DNA of 18,529 bases from Lachnospiraceae bacterium (GTDB taxonomy: Bacteria; Bacillota; Clostridia; Lachnospirales; Lachnospiraceae): the NCBI GenBank assembly GCA_003535955.1, contig DPZM01000277.1:1-18529 (forward strand). The letters run 5' to 3'. The translations under genes and the position numbers were made by a program. Shown here in pieces: positions 1-6,906 of the stretch. Numbering within the stretch: position 1 is the stretch's first letter; each line of letters begins with the position of its first letter. Below the pieces are notes generated by a model. The model saw only the letters and a list, made by a program, of their open reading frames with translations, had not been told where the DNA came from and made no database searches.

Positions 1-25
1 GAAAAAGGGTTTCTGGAATAAATAG
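1..25 (+). other. Possible 3' tail of an upstream gene
   Basis: Two of the three forward frames are open from base 1 and end in nearby stops: TAA at 19-21 in frame 1 and TAG at 23-25 in frame 2. Either could be the last codons of an upstream gene ending about 15-20 nt before the DUF3048 gene. Six or seven codons are too few to identify a product or to prefer one frame. Confidence 0.3.
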
Positions 26-40
26 CATCGGAGATAAGGG

Positions 41-1219
41 ATGGATGCATTAAAGAAGACAAGGATATGGACCTATTCCGTTATAGGAGTGTTTTTCATA
101 GCGGCGGTGGTCATTATAATAAATGCATATGCCACAACTTCTGTAAACGACAGCGGAAATGTAACGGAGGTTTCGCAAGCCGAACCTACTATGGCACCGA
201 CACCTGTTCCGACCATGACACCGGCCGAGCCGGATGAAAAGGAAGCAGAGGATGACGACGGCCTTGAGGAGGGACAGATGAGAAGCTTCCTGTCGGGACT
301 CCCTGTTGATAAAGCGATGGGAATGAGACGTCCGATAGCCGTGATGCTTAACAACCTTAAGGCCGCTCAGCCAATGTGCTCCATAAGCAGGGCCGATGTT
401 GTATATGAATATGTGGTTGAGGGAGCCATAACAAGACTTATGGCCCTCTTCGAGGACTATGAGGATCTTGATAAGATAGGATCGGTAAGGTCCTGCAGGG
501 AATACTTTGTCTATACCGAGCTTGAATTCGATGCGATCTATTGCCATTACGGACAGGCCAGCTATGCAGTTGATCTATTAAACAGCGATTATGTTGATAA
601 TCTGAACGGCCTGGGTAAGGAAGGCGATACTGTCTATTACAGGACGACGGACAGAAAGGCTCCTCACAATGCATACACCGGTGCTGAGGGGATCGATGCC
701 GGTATCGATATGATGGGATACAGGCGCAACCATTACGAAGATTATAAGGGCAAGTTTAAGTTCTGCGATCTTGATAAAGAGGTGACCAATGAGGAAGGAA
801 TGAAGATCACCTACATGGCCCCCAATTATAAGATAAACAAGCCCTGGTTTGAATATGATGAGAAGAGGGAGCAGTACGGACGTTTCCAGTATGATGAACC
901 CCAGATAGATGAGCTTACGGGAGAGCAGATATACTTCGATAATGTTATCTTCCAATACAATAAATGGGCCCAGCTTGATGAGAAAGATTATCTTGCTTTT
1001 GACTGCCATTCGGGCGGAGTGATCCAGTATTTTACCCATGGCAGGATGGTTCCCGGTATCTGGCTAAGGGACATAAAGCAGGCCCATAACGGCAACGTTG
1101 ATATGTGTCCCATCCGTTATTACGATCTTGAAGGCAATGAGCTTGAGATAAACAACGGTAAGACATTTATCTGTGTGATCCAGGATACCGATATACAAAA
1201 TGTTACCATAAGGGAATAG
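41..1219 (+). CDS. DUF3048 (YerB-like) membrane-anchored extracytoplasmic protein
   Basis: 392 residues. An N-terminal membrane segment lies at about residues 11-30. It is followed by a Thr/Pro/acidic linker (about 33-78) that probably lifts the folded part away from the membrane. The two-part DUF3048 fold follows: an N-terminal half around residues 86-230 (RRPIAVMLNN, IGSVRSCREYF, IYCHYGQA) and a C-terminal half around 265-385 (IFQYNKW, WLRDIK). The family is typified by Bacillus YerB, an extracytoplasmic lipoprotein of unknown biochemical role. This copy has no lipobox cysteine, so it is likely held by an uncleaved signal anchor. The ATG at 41 is preceded by GGAGA at 30-34 with 6 nt spacing. 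It is separated from the next gene by 94 nt containing a promoter and a dyad, so it probably belongs to the preceding transcript. Family assignment is firm; function is unknown. Confidence 0.88.
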   Translation: MDALKKTRIWTYSVIGVFFIAAVVIIINAYATTSVNDSGNVTEVSQAEPTMAPTPVPTMTPAEPDEKEAEDDDGLEEGQMRSFLSGLPVDKAMGMRRPIAVMLNNLKAAQPMCSISRADVVYEYVVEGAITRLMALFEDYEDLDKIGSVRSCREYFVYTELEFDAIYCHYGQASYAVDLLNSDYVDNLNGLGKEGDTVYYRTTDRKAPHNAYTGAEGIDAGIDMMGYRRNHYEDYKGKFKFCDLDKEVTNEEGMKITYMAPNYKINKPWFEYDEKREQYGRFQYDEPQIDELTGEQIYFDNVIFQYNKWAQLDEKDYLAFDCHSGGVIQYFTHGRMVPGIWLRDIKQAHNGNVDMCPIRYYDLEGNELEINNGKTFICVIQDTDIQNVTIRE

Positions 1220-1222
1220 AAT

Positions 1223-1251
1223 TTGTATTTTTTCTTTATATAAGGTAAAAT
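1223..1251 (+). promoter_or_regulatory. Putative sigma-A promoter for the ireB operon
   Basis: TTGTAT (1223-1228), a 17-nt spacer and TAAAAT (1246-1251). The spacing is optimal and both hexamers are close to consensus. The predicted transcript start, about 1258, falls inside the left arm of the adjacent dyad. This is inferred from sequence only. Confidence 0.55.
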
Positions 1252-1252
1252 G

Positions 1253-1297
1253 ATAAATGTTCAGAACAGTGGGACGGAGCCTGTTCTGAATATTTAT
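1253..1297 (+). promoter_or_regulatory. 45-nt dyad / stem-loop in the ireB leader
   Basis: The arms TTCAGAACAG (1260-1269) and CTGTTCTGAA (1281-1290) are perfect 10-bp inverted repeats. Outward, one G-T pair and six further pairs extend the stem to 17 bp (1253-1269 with 1281-1297) around an 11-nt loop. No T-run follows on the + strand, so it is not a classical terminator. It lies between the -10 box and the ribosome binding site AAGGAG at 1301-1306. It could be an operator, a 5' mRNA-stabilising hairpin, or a small repeat element; the loop carries GGGACGG. Confidence 0.7.
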
Positions 1298-1313
1298 GAC
1301 AAGGAGAAGGAAA

Positions 1314-1577
1314 ATGCAGGATTTAGGCAGCACACAGCACTTCAGTGTACAGGTTGAACCGGAAACAGGGGTAAAGGTTGTTTTATCATCCGTATTTGAA
1401 GCCCTCAATGAGAAGGGTTATAACCCGGTCAACCAGATCGTGGGTTACATTATGTCGGGTGATCCTACCTATATAACCAGCCATAATAACGCCAGAAGCC
1501 TTATTATGAAGGTTGAGCGGGATGAATTGGTAGAGGAACTGCTTACCCAGTACATCAAGAATAACGGCTGGCTGTAA
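1314..1577 (+). CDS. ireB: IreB family regulatory phosphoprotein (DUF965)
   Basis: 87 residues. The conserved core reads ALNEKGYNPVNQIVGYIMSG, followed by GDPTYITSHNNAR and a helical C-terminus (RDELVEELL). In Enterococcus faecalis, IreB is a small dimeric substrate of the PASTA-domain Ser/Thr kinase IreK, and its phosphorylation state affects cephalosporin resistance. The Firmicutes-wide family shares this fold. Here Ser6 and Thr7 occupy the N-terminal region where the enterococcal phosphothreonines lie, which suggests but does not prove phosphorylation. The start at 1314 is chosen because AAGGAG (1301-1306) sits 7 nt upstream. An in-frame ATG at 1296 lies before that site and inside the dyad. 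ruvX begins one base after the stop. Length and core match the family well. Confidence 0.93.
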   Translation: MQDLGSTQHFSVQVEPETGVKVVLSSVFEALNEKGYNPVNQIVGYIMSGDPTYITSHNNARSLIMKVERDELVEELLTQYIKNNGWL

Positions 1578-1578
1578 T

Positions 1579-1998
1579 ATGAGGATACTCGGACTTGATT
1601 ACGGGACAAAAACTGTGGGGGTAGCCATGAGCGATCCCCTGCTTCTTACTGCCCAGGGAATCGAGATAATAAGGCGTGATCACGAGAATAAACTGAGAAG
1701 GACGTACGCAAGGATTGAGGAACTTATAAGGGAGAACGGAGTTGAGAAGATAGTTCTCGGATATCCCAGGAACATGGACGATACCGAAGGGGAACGCTGC
1801 GTAAGGACAAAAGAATTTATGGAAGGCCTTGAGCGAAGGACCGGATTACCCGTTATACTGTGGGATGAGAGGCTTACGACCGTTGCTGCCGATGAGATCA
1901 TGACAGAAGCCGGTCTCACCGGGAAGGAACGGAAGAAACACGTTGATAAGATAGCGGCGGTCATTATTTTACAGGAGTATCTTGAAAATAACAGATAA
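1579..1998 (+). CDS. ruvX: RuvX/YqgF family putative Holliday junction resolvase
   Basis: 139 residues, normal for the family. The RNase H-like fold begins with LGLDYGTKTVGVAMSDP; Asp7 is the predicted first metal ligand. LGYPRNMDDTEG, WDERLTT and DKIAAVIILQEYL supply the remaining conserved acidic positions. Family members are associated with Holliday junction cleavage and, in some bacteria, with pre-16S rRNA 5' end processing; the sequence cannot say which applies here. It follows ireB by one base and slightly overlaps the next gene if that gene uses its TTG start, so translational coupling in the ireB-ruvX-DUF1292 trio is likely. No strong Shine-Dalgarno precedes this ATG, which fits translation coupled to ireB. 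Confidence 0.93.
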   Translation: MRILGLDYGTKTVGVAMSDPLLLTAQGIEIIRRDHENKLRRTYARIEELIRENGVEKIVLGYPRNMDDTEGERCVRTKEFMEGLERRTGLPVILWDERLTTVAADEIMTEAGLTGKERKKHVDKIAAVIILQEYLENNR

Positions 1999-2281
1999 TA
2001 TGGAAGACAGCAAACAGACAGCAAAACCCGAAAAAATAATTTTTGAAACCGAAGAAGGTCCTTCGGAATGGTATGTACTTGACGAGACAAGGATAAACGG
2101 ATGCAATTATATCCTTGTTGCGGATAAGGTGACGGGAGATGCGGAGTGCATGATCCTCAAGGACACTGCACCTGCAGAATCAAAAGAAAGCATTTATGAA
2201 GAGATAGAGGACGATAACGAATTGGACATTGTTGCCGGTATGTTTGAGGAATCGCTGGGCGATGTTGAGATAACCGGCTGA
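1982..2281 (+). CDS. DUF1292 family acidic protein (YrzB-like)
   Basis: 99 residues from a TTG at 1982, or 93 from an ATG at 2000. AGGAG at 1973-1977 lies 4 nt before the TTG but 22 nt before the ATG, so the TTG is preferred; it overlaps the end of ruvX by 17 nt. The DUF1292 core is IIFETEEGPSEWYVLDETR, then the NYILVADK and DAECMILKD strands. An acidic C-terminal tail (EEIEDDNELD) follows. The family is small and cytosolic with no assigned biochemical role. It is repeatedly found beside ireB and ruvX in Firmicutes (yrzL-yrrK-yrzB in Bacillus), and the same order holds here. Identity is sound; function is unknown. Confidence 0.85.
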   Translation: MKITDNMEDSKQTAKPEKIIFETEEGPSEWYVLDETRINGCNYILVADKVTGDAECMILKDTAPAESKESIYEEIEDDNELDIVAGMFEESLGDVEITG

Positions 2282-2285
2282 GAAA

Positions 2286-2315
2286 ATGAACCGAGGAACC
2301 GTCCCCCCGGTTCAT
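2286..2315 (+). repeat. REP-like palindromic element upstream of RNase J
   Basis: Perfect 8-bp inverted arms ATGAACCG (2286-2293) and CGGTTCAT (2308-2315) flank AGGAACCGTCCCCC. On the - strand this contains GGGACGGTTCC, a core that I recall from short interspersed palindromes in clostridial genomes. It fills the gap between the DUF1292 stop and the RNase J ribosome binding site. The ATG in its left arm is in frame with rnj and could be mistaken for the start. Copy number in the genome cannot be seen from this window. Confidence 0.55.
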
Positions 2316-2330
2316 ATAGGAGATAGAGAT

Positions 2331-4007
2331 TTGGCAAGAAAAAGAAGCGGCGGTAAGCCGCTCAAAATAATACCCCTTGGGGGTCTTGGGCAGATAGGAA
2401 TGAACATTACTGCCTTTGAATACGGTAATTCGATAGTAGTTGTGGATTGCGGTCTGGCCTTTCCCGAAGATGATATGCTGGGAATAGATCTCGTGATCCC
2501 CGATATAACATATCTTTTGGATAACGCTGACAAGGTGGAAGCCTTCGTCATCACACATGGTCATGAGGACCACATCGGTTCACTGCCCTATGTTTTAAAA
2601 CAGCTTAATGTTCCGGTATATGCTACCAGGCTTACCTTGGCACTTATCGACGGTAAGTTAAGGGAGCACGGTATCCTCGATATGGTGGACAGGAGGGTGG
2701 TAAAGGCAGGAGATGTGCTTAATTTAGGTGCCTTTAAGATCGAGTTTATAAGAACCAACCATTCGATAGCCGATGCATGCGCCCTGGCCATAACCTCACC
2801 TGTGGGAACAATAGTGCATACGGGTGACTTTAAGGTTGACTATACACCGGTCTTTGGTGACCCCATAGACCTTCAGCGATTTGGTGAACTGGGCAGGAAG
2901 GGTGTACTTGCCCTTATGTGTGATTCAACCAATGCGGAGAGGCCCGGCTTTACCAATTCCGAGAAGACGGTCGGTAAGACCATAGATGCCCTGTTCACGG
3001 AACATGAGGATTCGAGGATCATAGTATCCACCTTTGCGAGCAACGTTGACAGGGTCCAGCAGATAATAGACGCGGCTTACAGGCACGGCCGCAAGGTTGT
3101 TGTGGAAGGCCGCAGCATGGTCAATGTGATCCAGGCTGCAACGGAACTGGGATATATCAATGTACATGAGAATACTCTTATTGATATAGAAGACCTTAAG
3201 AACTATCCTGACAGGAAGACGGTCATAATCACAACCGGTTCACAGGGCGAGACGATGGCAGCCCTTAACAGGATAGCGACCAGCAACCACAAGGTGCTCC
3301 AGATCAAACCGGGTGATACGGTGATCTTCTCGTCAAACCCCATACCCGGCAACGAGAAGGCTGTTTCCAAGCTTATTAACGAGCTGAGCATCAAGGGAGC
3401 GGATGTTGTCTTCCAGGATGCCCATGTTTCGGGACATGCCTGCCAGGAGGAGATAAAGCTTATATATACCCTGGTAAAGCCAAGGTTCGCGATACCGGTC
3501 CATGGTGAATACAGGCATCTTAAGGCCCAGGCGGGGATCGCAAGGGAGCTTGGTATTCCGAAGGAGAATATCTTCATCCTTACGACCGGCCAGGTGTTAT
3601 CGATCAATAAGCTGGGAGCCAGGGTTACGGATGAGGTACAGACGGGAGCTGTCTTTGTTGACGGTCTGGGTGTCGGTGATGTGGGAAATGTAGTAATACG
3701 TGACAGACAGACACTGGCCGAAGACGGTATTATCATGGCCGTACTGACTCTTGAGAAGGGAACCAACACGGTTCTTGCAGGCCCTGATATAGTCACCAGG
3801 GGATTCATATATGTTAAGGAATCCGATGAGATAATGGATGAAGCAAGGGATGTGTTGAATAAGGCTCTTGATAAGATACATGATAGGAACATTACGGACT
3901 GGGGCAGGATGAAGAGCATAATGAGGGATGCCCTCTCAAGCTATGTGTGGAAGAAGATGAAGCGACGTCCCATGATACTTACCGTGATCCAGGAGGTAGA
4001 TTATTAA
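2331..4007 (+). CDS. rnj: Ribonuclease J
   Basis: 558 residues from the TTG at 2331, the usual length for RNase J. AGGAGA (2318-2323) lies 7 nt before this TTG, whereas the upstream in-frame ATG at 2286 is part of a palindrome and lacks a suitable site. The protein is a metallo-beta-lactamase/beta-CASP nuclease with 5'-3' exonuclease and endonuclease activity on RNA. HGHEDH (residues 76-81), His144 and HTGDFK (163-168) are metal-site motifs. SGHACQEE and PVHGEYRHLKAQ belong to the beta-CASP/MBL part, and a C-terminal domain follows from about residue 450 (VFVDGLGVGDVGN). All catalytic motifs appear intact. The J1 versus J2 paralogue cannot be decided here. A ylbF-family gene follows directly. 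Confidence 0.96.
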   Translation: MARKRSGGKPLKIIPLGGLGQIGMNITAFEYGNSIVVVDCGLAFPEDDMLGIDLVIPDITYLLDNADKVEAFVITHGHEDHIGSLPYVLKQLNVPVYATRLTLALIDGKLREHGILDMVDRRVVKAGDVLNLGAFKIEFIRTNHSIADACALAITSPVGTIVHTGDFKVDYTPVFGDPIDLQRFGELGRKGVLALMCDSTNAERPGFTNSEKTVGKTIDALFTEHEDSRIIVSTFASNVDRVQQIIDAAYRHGRKVVVEGRSMVNVIQAATELGYINVHENTLIDIEDLKNYPDRKTVIITTGSQGETMAALNRIATSNHKVLQIKPGDTVIFSSNPIPGNEKAVSKLINELSIKGADVVFQDAHVSGHACQEEIKLIYTLVKPRFAIPVHGEYRHLKAQAGIARELGIPKENIFILTTGQVLSINKLGARVTDEVQTGAVFVDGLGVGDVGNVVIRDRQTLAEDGIIMAVLTLEKGTNTVLAGPDIVTRGFIYVKESDEIMDEARDVLNKALDKIHDRNITDWGRMKSIMRDALSSYVWKKMKRRPMILTVIQEVDY

Positions 4008-4011
4008 CCAT

Positions 4012-4338
4012 ATGTTCGGCAATGAGTTTGAAGAAGCATTTGAGGGGTTTCTTGACAGGGTAAAGAACACGGATGAGTTCATGAACTACAAGGCGACCTT
4101 CAATGTCATAAAGGATGATGAGGGTGCCATGGGTTGCGTTGACAGTATCCGTGAGCTTAACATGCGGGTCATGGATATGGATGAGGATGAGTACGAGAGG
4201 GAATCGGAGGCCATAGCATCAAGGATGGAGGAATTGTGTTCGGATTCGAGAGTGAGTGACTTTATCCTGGCAGAGGTTGAGTTCTCTAAGTTGTATCAGT
4301 ATATAACGGATGGTATAGTTGCGGCATTGGATGAATGA
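4012..4338 (+). CDS. YlbF/YmcA family protein (Com_YlbF)
   Basis: 108 residues, essentially all helical, with the spacing and amphipathic pattern of the YlbF/YmcA family (VIKDDEGAMGCVDSIRELN, EELCSDSRVSDFILAEVEFS). In Bacillus subtilis, YlbF and YmcA form a complex with YaaT that steers RNase Y cleavage of mRNAs. Only one family member is visible here, next to RNase J. The start is slightly awkward. AGGAGGT at 3991-3997, inside the end of rnj, lies 14 nt before the ATG at 4012. The in-frame codon at better spacing is ATT at 4003, a rare initiator. I keep the ATG. The annotation rests on family resemblance; a functional partnership with RNase J is inference. Confidence 0.82.
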   Translation: MFGNEFEEAFEGFLDRVKNTDEFMNYKATFNVIKDDEGAMGCVDSIRELNMRVMDMDEDEYERESEAIASRMEELCSDSRVSDFILAEVEFSKLYQYITDGIVAALDE

Positions 4339-4361
4339 GCGGGTATATACGGGTTTAAGTT

Positions 4362-4958
4362 ATGAGAATAAAGATAATTGATGTTACGGTAAGCTTTATA
4401 GGAACTGTGATACGGGCGGTTGTGCTGATCGCCTGTGTTATTCTGGTCATAAACATAGGGAAGAAGGCTTATGACTTTGGATTCAGGATATTTACCGAAG
4501 GTCCGGTAGCCGAGGCTCCGGGACGTGATATCATCATGTCTGTCGAAAAGGGCGAGGGACTTAAAGATATCGCGGAGAAGCTTGCGGAGAAGGGTATAAC
4601 AAGCGACTGGGCCCTCTTCTTTATTCAGGCCAAGCTGTCAGAACACAAGGGAAGTATAGACCCGGGGACTTACACACTTAATAATTCCATGACTACGGAT
4701 GAGATAATGGCAGTACTCACTAAAGCCGAGACAGAGGGTGAAGAAGACGGTGATGATACCCTTCCTCCGGATATCCGGCAGGAAATGGAAGTACCGATCG
4801 ATCCGGGAGCTCCCGTGGAAGCAGGCTCGGACCTTGTTGACGGCGATCTGGAAGAAGGCGAGACTCCTTACGAGGGCGAGGATGGAAGCATAGAGATAGA
4901 GAATACGACAGAAGGTGAGGATGAAAGTCCCAATATAGATATCCAGGTGGGTGAGTGA
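4362..4958 (+). CDS. MltG/YceG-like membrane protein lacking the catalytic domain
   Basis: 198 residues. One membrane segment lies at about residues 12-30. Residues about 58-122 resemble the LysM-like subdomain of MltG (VEKGEGLKDIAEKLAEKGI, DPGTYTLNNSMTTDEIMAVL). Full MltG proteins of about 340 residues or more then carry the catalytic domain with its essential Glu. Here the sequence changes after residue 125 into an acidic, Pro/Gly-containing tail that runs to the stop, and trmR begins at once. It therefore cannot be an endolytic transglycosylase as it stands. It may be a scaffold or regulatory relative at the cell wall. Position between ylbF and trmR parallels Bacillus yrrL (mltG)-yrrM, supporting common ancestry. 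The Shine-Dalgarno before the ATG is weak. Confidence 0.75.
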   Translation: MRIKIIDVTVSFIGTVIRAVVLIACVILVINIGKKAYDFGFRIFTEGPVAEAPGRDIIMSVEKGEGLKDIAEKLAEKGITSDWALFFIQAKLSEHKGSIDPGTYTLNNSMTTDEIMAVLTKAETEGEEDGDDTLPPDIRQEMEVPIDPGAPVEAGSDLVDGDLEEGETPYEGEDGSIEIENTTEGEDESPNIDIQVGE

Positions 4959-4959
4959 T

Positions 4960-5616
4960 TTGATAGAGGATCCCAGAATACAGGCTTATATAGAATCACT
5001 CGGAAGAGGCAACGGTGAATTTCTCGATGATCTGGAAGCCGTGTGCATAAGGGATTCGATCCCGATAATAAGGCCTTCCATGCAGTCGATCCTTAAGGTG
5101 CTTATAGGTATCAAGTCACCGGGATCCATATTGGAAGTGGGAACCGCAACGGGTTTTTCCGCAATTCTTATGGCATCATGTACGTCCGATGAGAGCAGGA
5201 TAACAACAATAGAGAAATATGAAAAGCGGATCCCGGAGGCAAGGAAGAATATTGCGGAGTCGGGATATAAGGAAAAGATAGAGCTTTTAGAGGGCGATGC
5301 GGCCCTGGTCCTTAAGGATCTTGTATCCTTGGGACTTAAGTATGATATGATCTTTATGGATGCGGCAAAGGGCCAGTATCTGAATTTTCTGGAAGATACC
5401 CTCGACCTTCTTGAAACCGGCGGAATACTTGTTTCCGACAATGTGCTTCAGGAAGGGGATATCATACAGTCAAGATTTGCAGTCACAAGAAGGAACAGGA
5501 CCATTCATTCGAGGATGAGGGAATACCTTTACAGGCTTACTCATGATGACAGGCTGGAAACAACGGTCCTGCCCGTGGGAGACGGTGTGACCGTAAGCAT
5601 CAGAAAGAGCTTATGA
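4960..5616 (+). CDS. trmR: SAM-dependent O-methyltransferase, TrmR (YrrM)-like
   Basis: 218 residues from the TTG at 4960. AGGTGG at 4945-4950 is 9 nt upstream, and the resulting N-terminus (IEDPRIQAYIESL) matches the family. A GTG at 4951 would overlap the upstream gene and abut that site. It is a class I methyltransferase of the COMT/YrrM type: SAM-binding EVGTATG (59-65), the acidic end of strand 2 (Glu85), MDAAKGQY (133-140), and SDN (159-161) supplying predicted metal ligands Asp134, Asp160 and Asn161. Bacillus TrmR converts 5-hydroxyuridine to 5-methoxyuridine at the tRNA wobble base. The U32 gene next door, related to the hydroxylation factor TrhP, favours that role over small-molecule methylation. 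Confidence 0.85.
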   Translation: MIEDPRIQAYIESLGRGNGEFLDDLEAVCIRDSIPIIRPSMQSILKVLIGIKSPGSILEVGTATGFSAILMASCTSDESRITTIEKYEKRIPEARKNIAESGYKEKIELLEGDAALVLKDLVSLGLKYDMIFMDAAKGQYLNFLEDTLDLLETGGILVSDNVLQEGDIIQSRFAVTRRNRTIHSRMREYLYRLTHDDRLETTVLPVGDGVTVSIRKSL

Positions 5617-5641
5617 GATCCCAAGGTATAAAGAACAGTAT

Positions 5642-6883
5642 ATGAACAGGTTAAAAAAGCCCGAACTTCTTGTCCCGGCAAGCAGTGAGGAAGTATTAAA
5701 AACAGCAGTTATCTTTGGCGCCGATGCGGTTTATATAGGCGGAGAGGCCTTCGGACTTAGGGCCAAGGCCAAGAACTTCACGCTTGAAGAGATGAAGCGG
5801 TCGATTGATTTTGCGCATGCACATGGTGTGAAGGTTCATGTGACGGCCAATATACTTGCACATAATTACGACCTTAAGGGAGCAAGGGAATACTTCGGGG
5901 AACTTAAGGAAATAGGTCCCGATGCCCTTATAATCGCCGATCCGGGAATGTTCACGATCGCTAAGGAAGTATGCCCCGGGATTGATATACATATAAGTAC
6001 CCAGGCCAACAATACCAATTATCTTACCTATGATTTCTGGTATAAGCAGGGGGCTAAGCGGGTGGTTTCCGCAAGGGAGTTATCCCTTAAGGAGATAAAG
6101 GAAATAAGGGACCATATCCCTGAAGATATGGAGATCGAGAGCTTTATCCACGGGGCCATGTGCATTTCCTATTCCGGAAGGTGTTTATTGTCAAGCTTTC
6201 TTACCGGAAGGGATGCCAACATGGGAGCATGTACCCACCCGTGCAGGTGGAAATACTACCTGATGGAGGAGACAAGACCAGGTGAATACATGCCGGTGTT
6301 TGAGAATGAACGGGGTACATATATCTTCAATTCCAAGGATCTGTGCATGATCGAACACATCCCCGAGATGATAGATGCGGGTATTGACTCATTTAAGATA
6401 GAAGGCCGCATGAAGACGGCACTTTATGTTGCAACGGTATCAAGGACCTATCGTAAGGCTATTGATGACTACCTTGAATCGGAGTCAAAATACAGGGCCA
6501 ATATGGACTGGTACCGTGAGCAGATAGCCCGGTGCACCTACAGGCAGTTTACCACGGGATTTTATTTCGGTAAGCCCGATGAGACCACTCAGATATACGA
6601 TAATTCCACATATGTAAGGGATGCCGTGTATCTGGGAATGATCGAAGAGGTTTCGGATGACGGAAGGGCAGTCATTGAGCAGAAGAACAAGTTCTGCGTC
6701 GGGGACGTGATTGAGATAATGAAGCCCGACGGCAGGAATATCCCCGTAAAGGTCACGGGAATAAGGGATGAGGAGGGCAATCCGATGGAGTCAGCCCCGC
6801 ATTCGAAACAGAAGCTTTTTGTAAGCTTAGATCCGCTCGATTGCGAAAGATATGATATTTTACGATGTGAGAACAGGAACTGA
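5642..6883 (+). CDS. Peptidase U32 family protein, TrhP-like (tRNA U34 hydroxylation)
   Basis: 413 residues. The N-terminal (beta/alpha)-rich U32 domain opens with PELLVPASSEEVLKTAVIFG and contains NAILAHN-type and IHISTQANNTN motifs. Four cysteines, Cys174, Cys181, Cys197 and Cys201, match the iron-sulfur ligand pattern of RlhA/TrhP proteins, followed by FKIEGRMKTA. A C-terminal beta domain (from about residue 325) completes the long form. Despite the family name, characterised members act in prephenate-dependent RNA hydroxylation. Bacillus has two adjacent paralogues (yrrN, yrrO) beside yrrM; here only one is present, directly after trmR, so this one protein may do the whole step. The Shine-Dalgarno is weak (AAGGT about 15 nt upstream). 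Confidence 0.85.
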   Translation: MNRLKKPELLVPASSEEVLKTAVIFGADAVYIGGEAFGLRAKAKNFTLEEMKRSIDFAHAHGVKVHVTANILAHNYDLKGAREYFGELKEIGPDALIIADPGMFTIAKEVCPGIDIHISTQANNTNYLTYDFWYKQGAKRVVSARELSLKEIKEIRDHIPEDMEIESFIHGAMCISYSGRCLLSSFLTGRDANMGACTHPCRWKYYLMEETRPGEYMPVFENERGTYIFNSKDLCMIEHIPEMIDAGIDSFKIEGRMKTALYVATVSRTYRKAIDDYLESESKYRANMDWYREQIARCTYRQFTTGFYFGKPDETTQIYDNSTYVRDAVYLGMIEEVSDDGRAVIEQKNKFCVGDVIEIMKPDGRNIPVKVTGIRDEEGNPMESAPHSKQKLFVSLDPLDCERYDILRCENRN

Positions 6884-6906
6884 TTGGATATATTTGGGAT
6901 GAAAAT

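Noticed and set aside
1253..1297. Dyad as a terminator for the DUF3048 gene
   Set aside because: No T-run follows on the + strand and a promoter lies before it, so a leader element or operator is more likely.
1296..1313. Upstream ATG for ireB
   Set aside because: It precedes the AAGGAG site, lies in the dyad's right arm, and adds six basic residues not typical of the family.
3203..3919. 238-codon open frame on the - strand inside rnj
   Set aside because: It is antisense to intact RNase J, has Ser/Pro/Ile-rich composition typical of a reversed coding frame, and shows no domain or suitable start site.
4737..4958. Acidic MltG-like tail as evidence of frameshift
   Set aside because: The following gene starts directly at the stop with its own site, and no catalytic-domain sequence exists in other frames, so the short form looks genuine.
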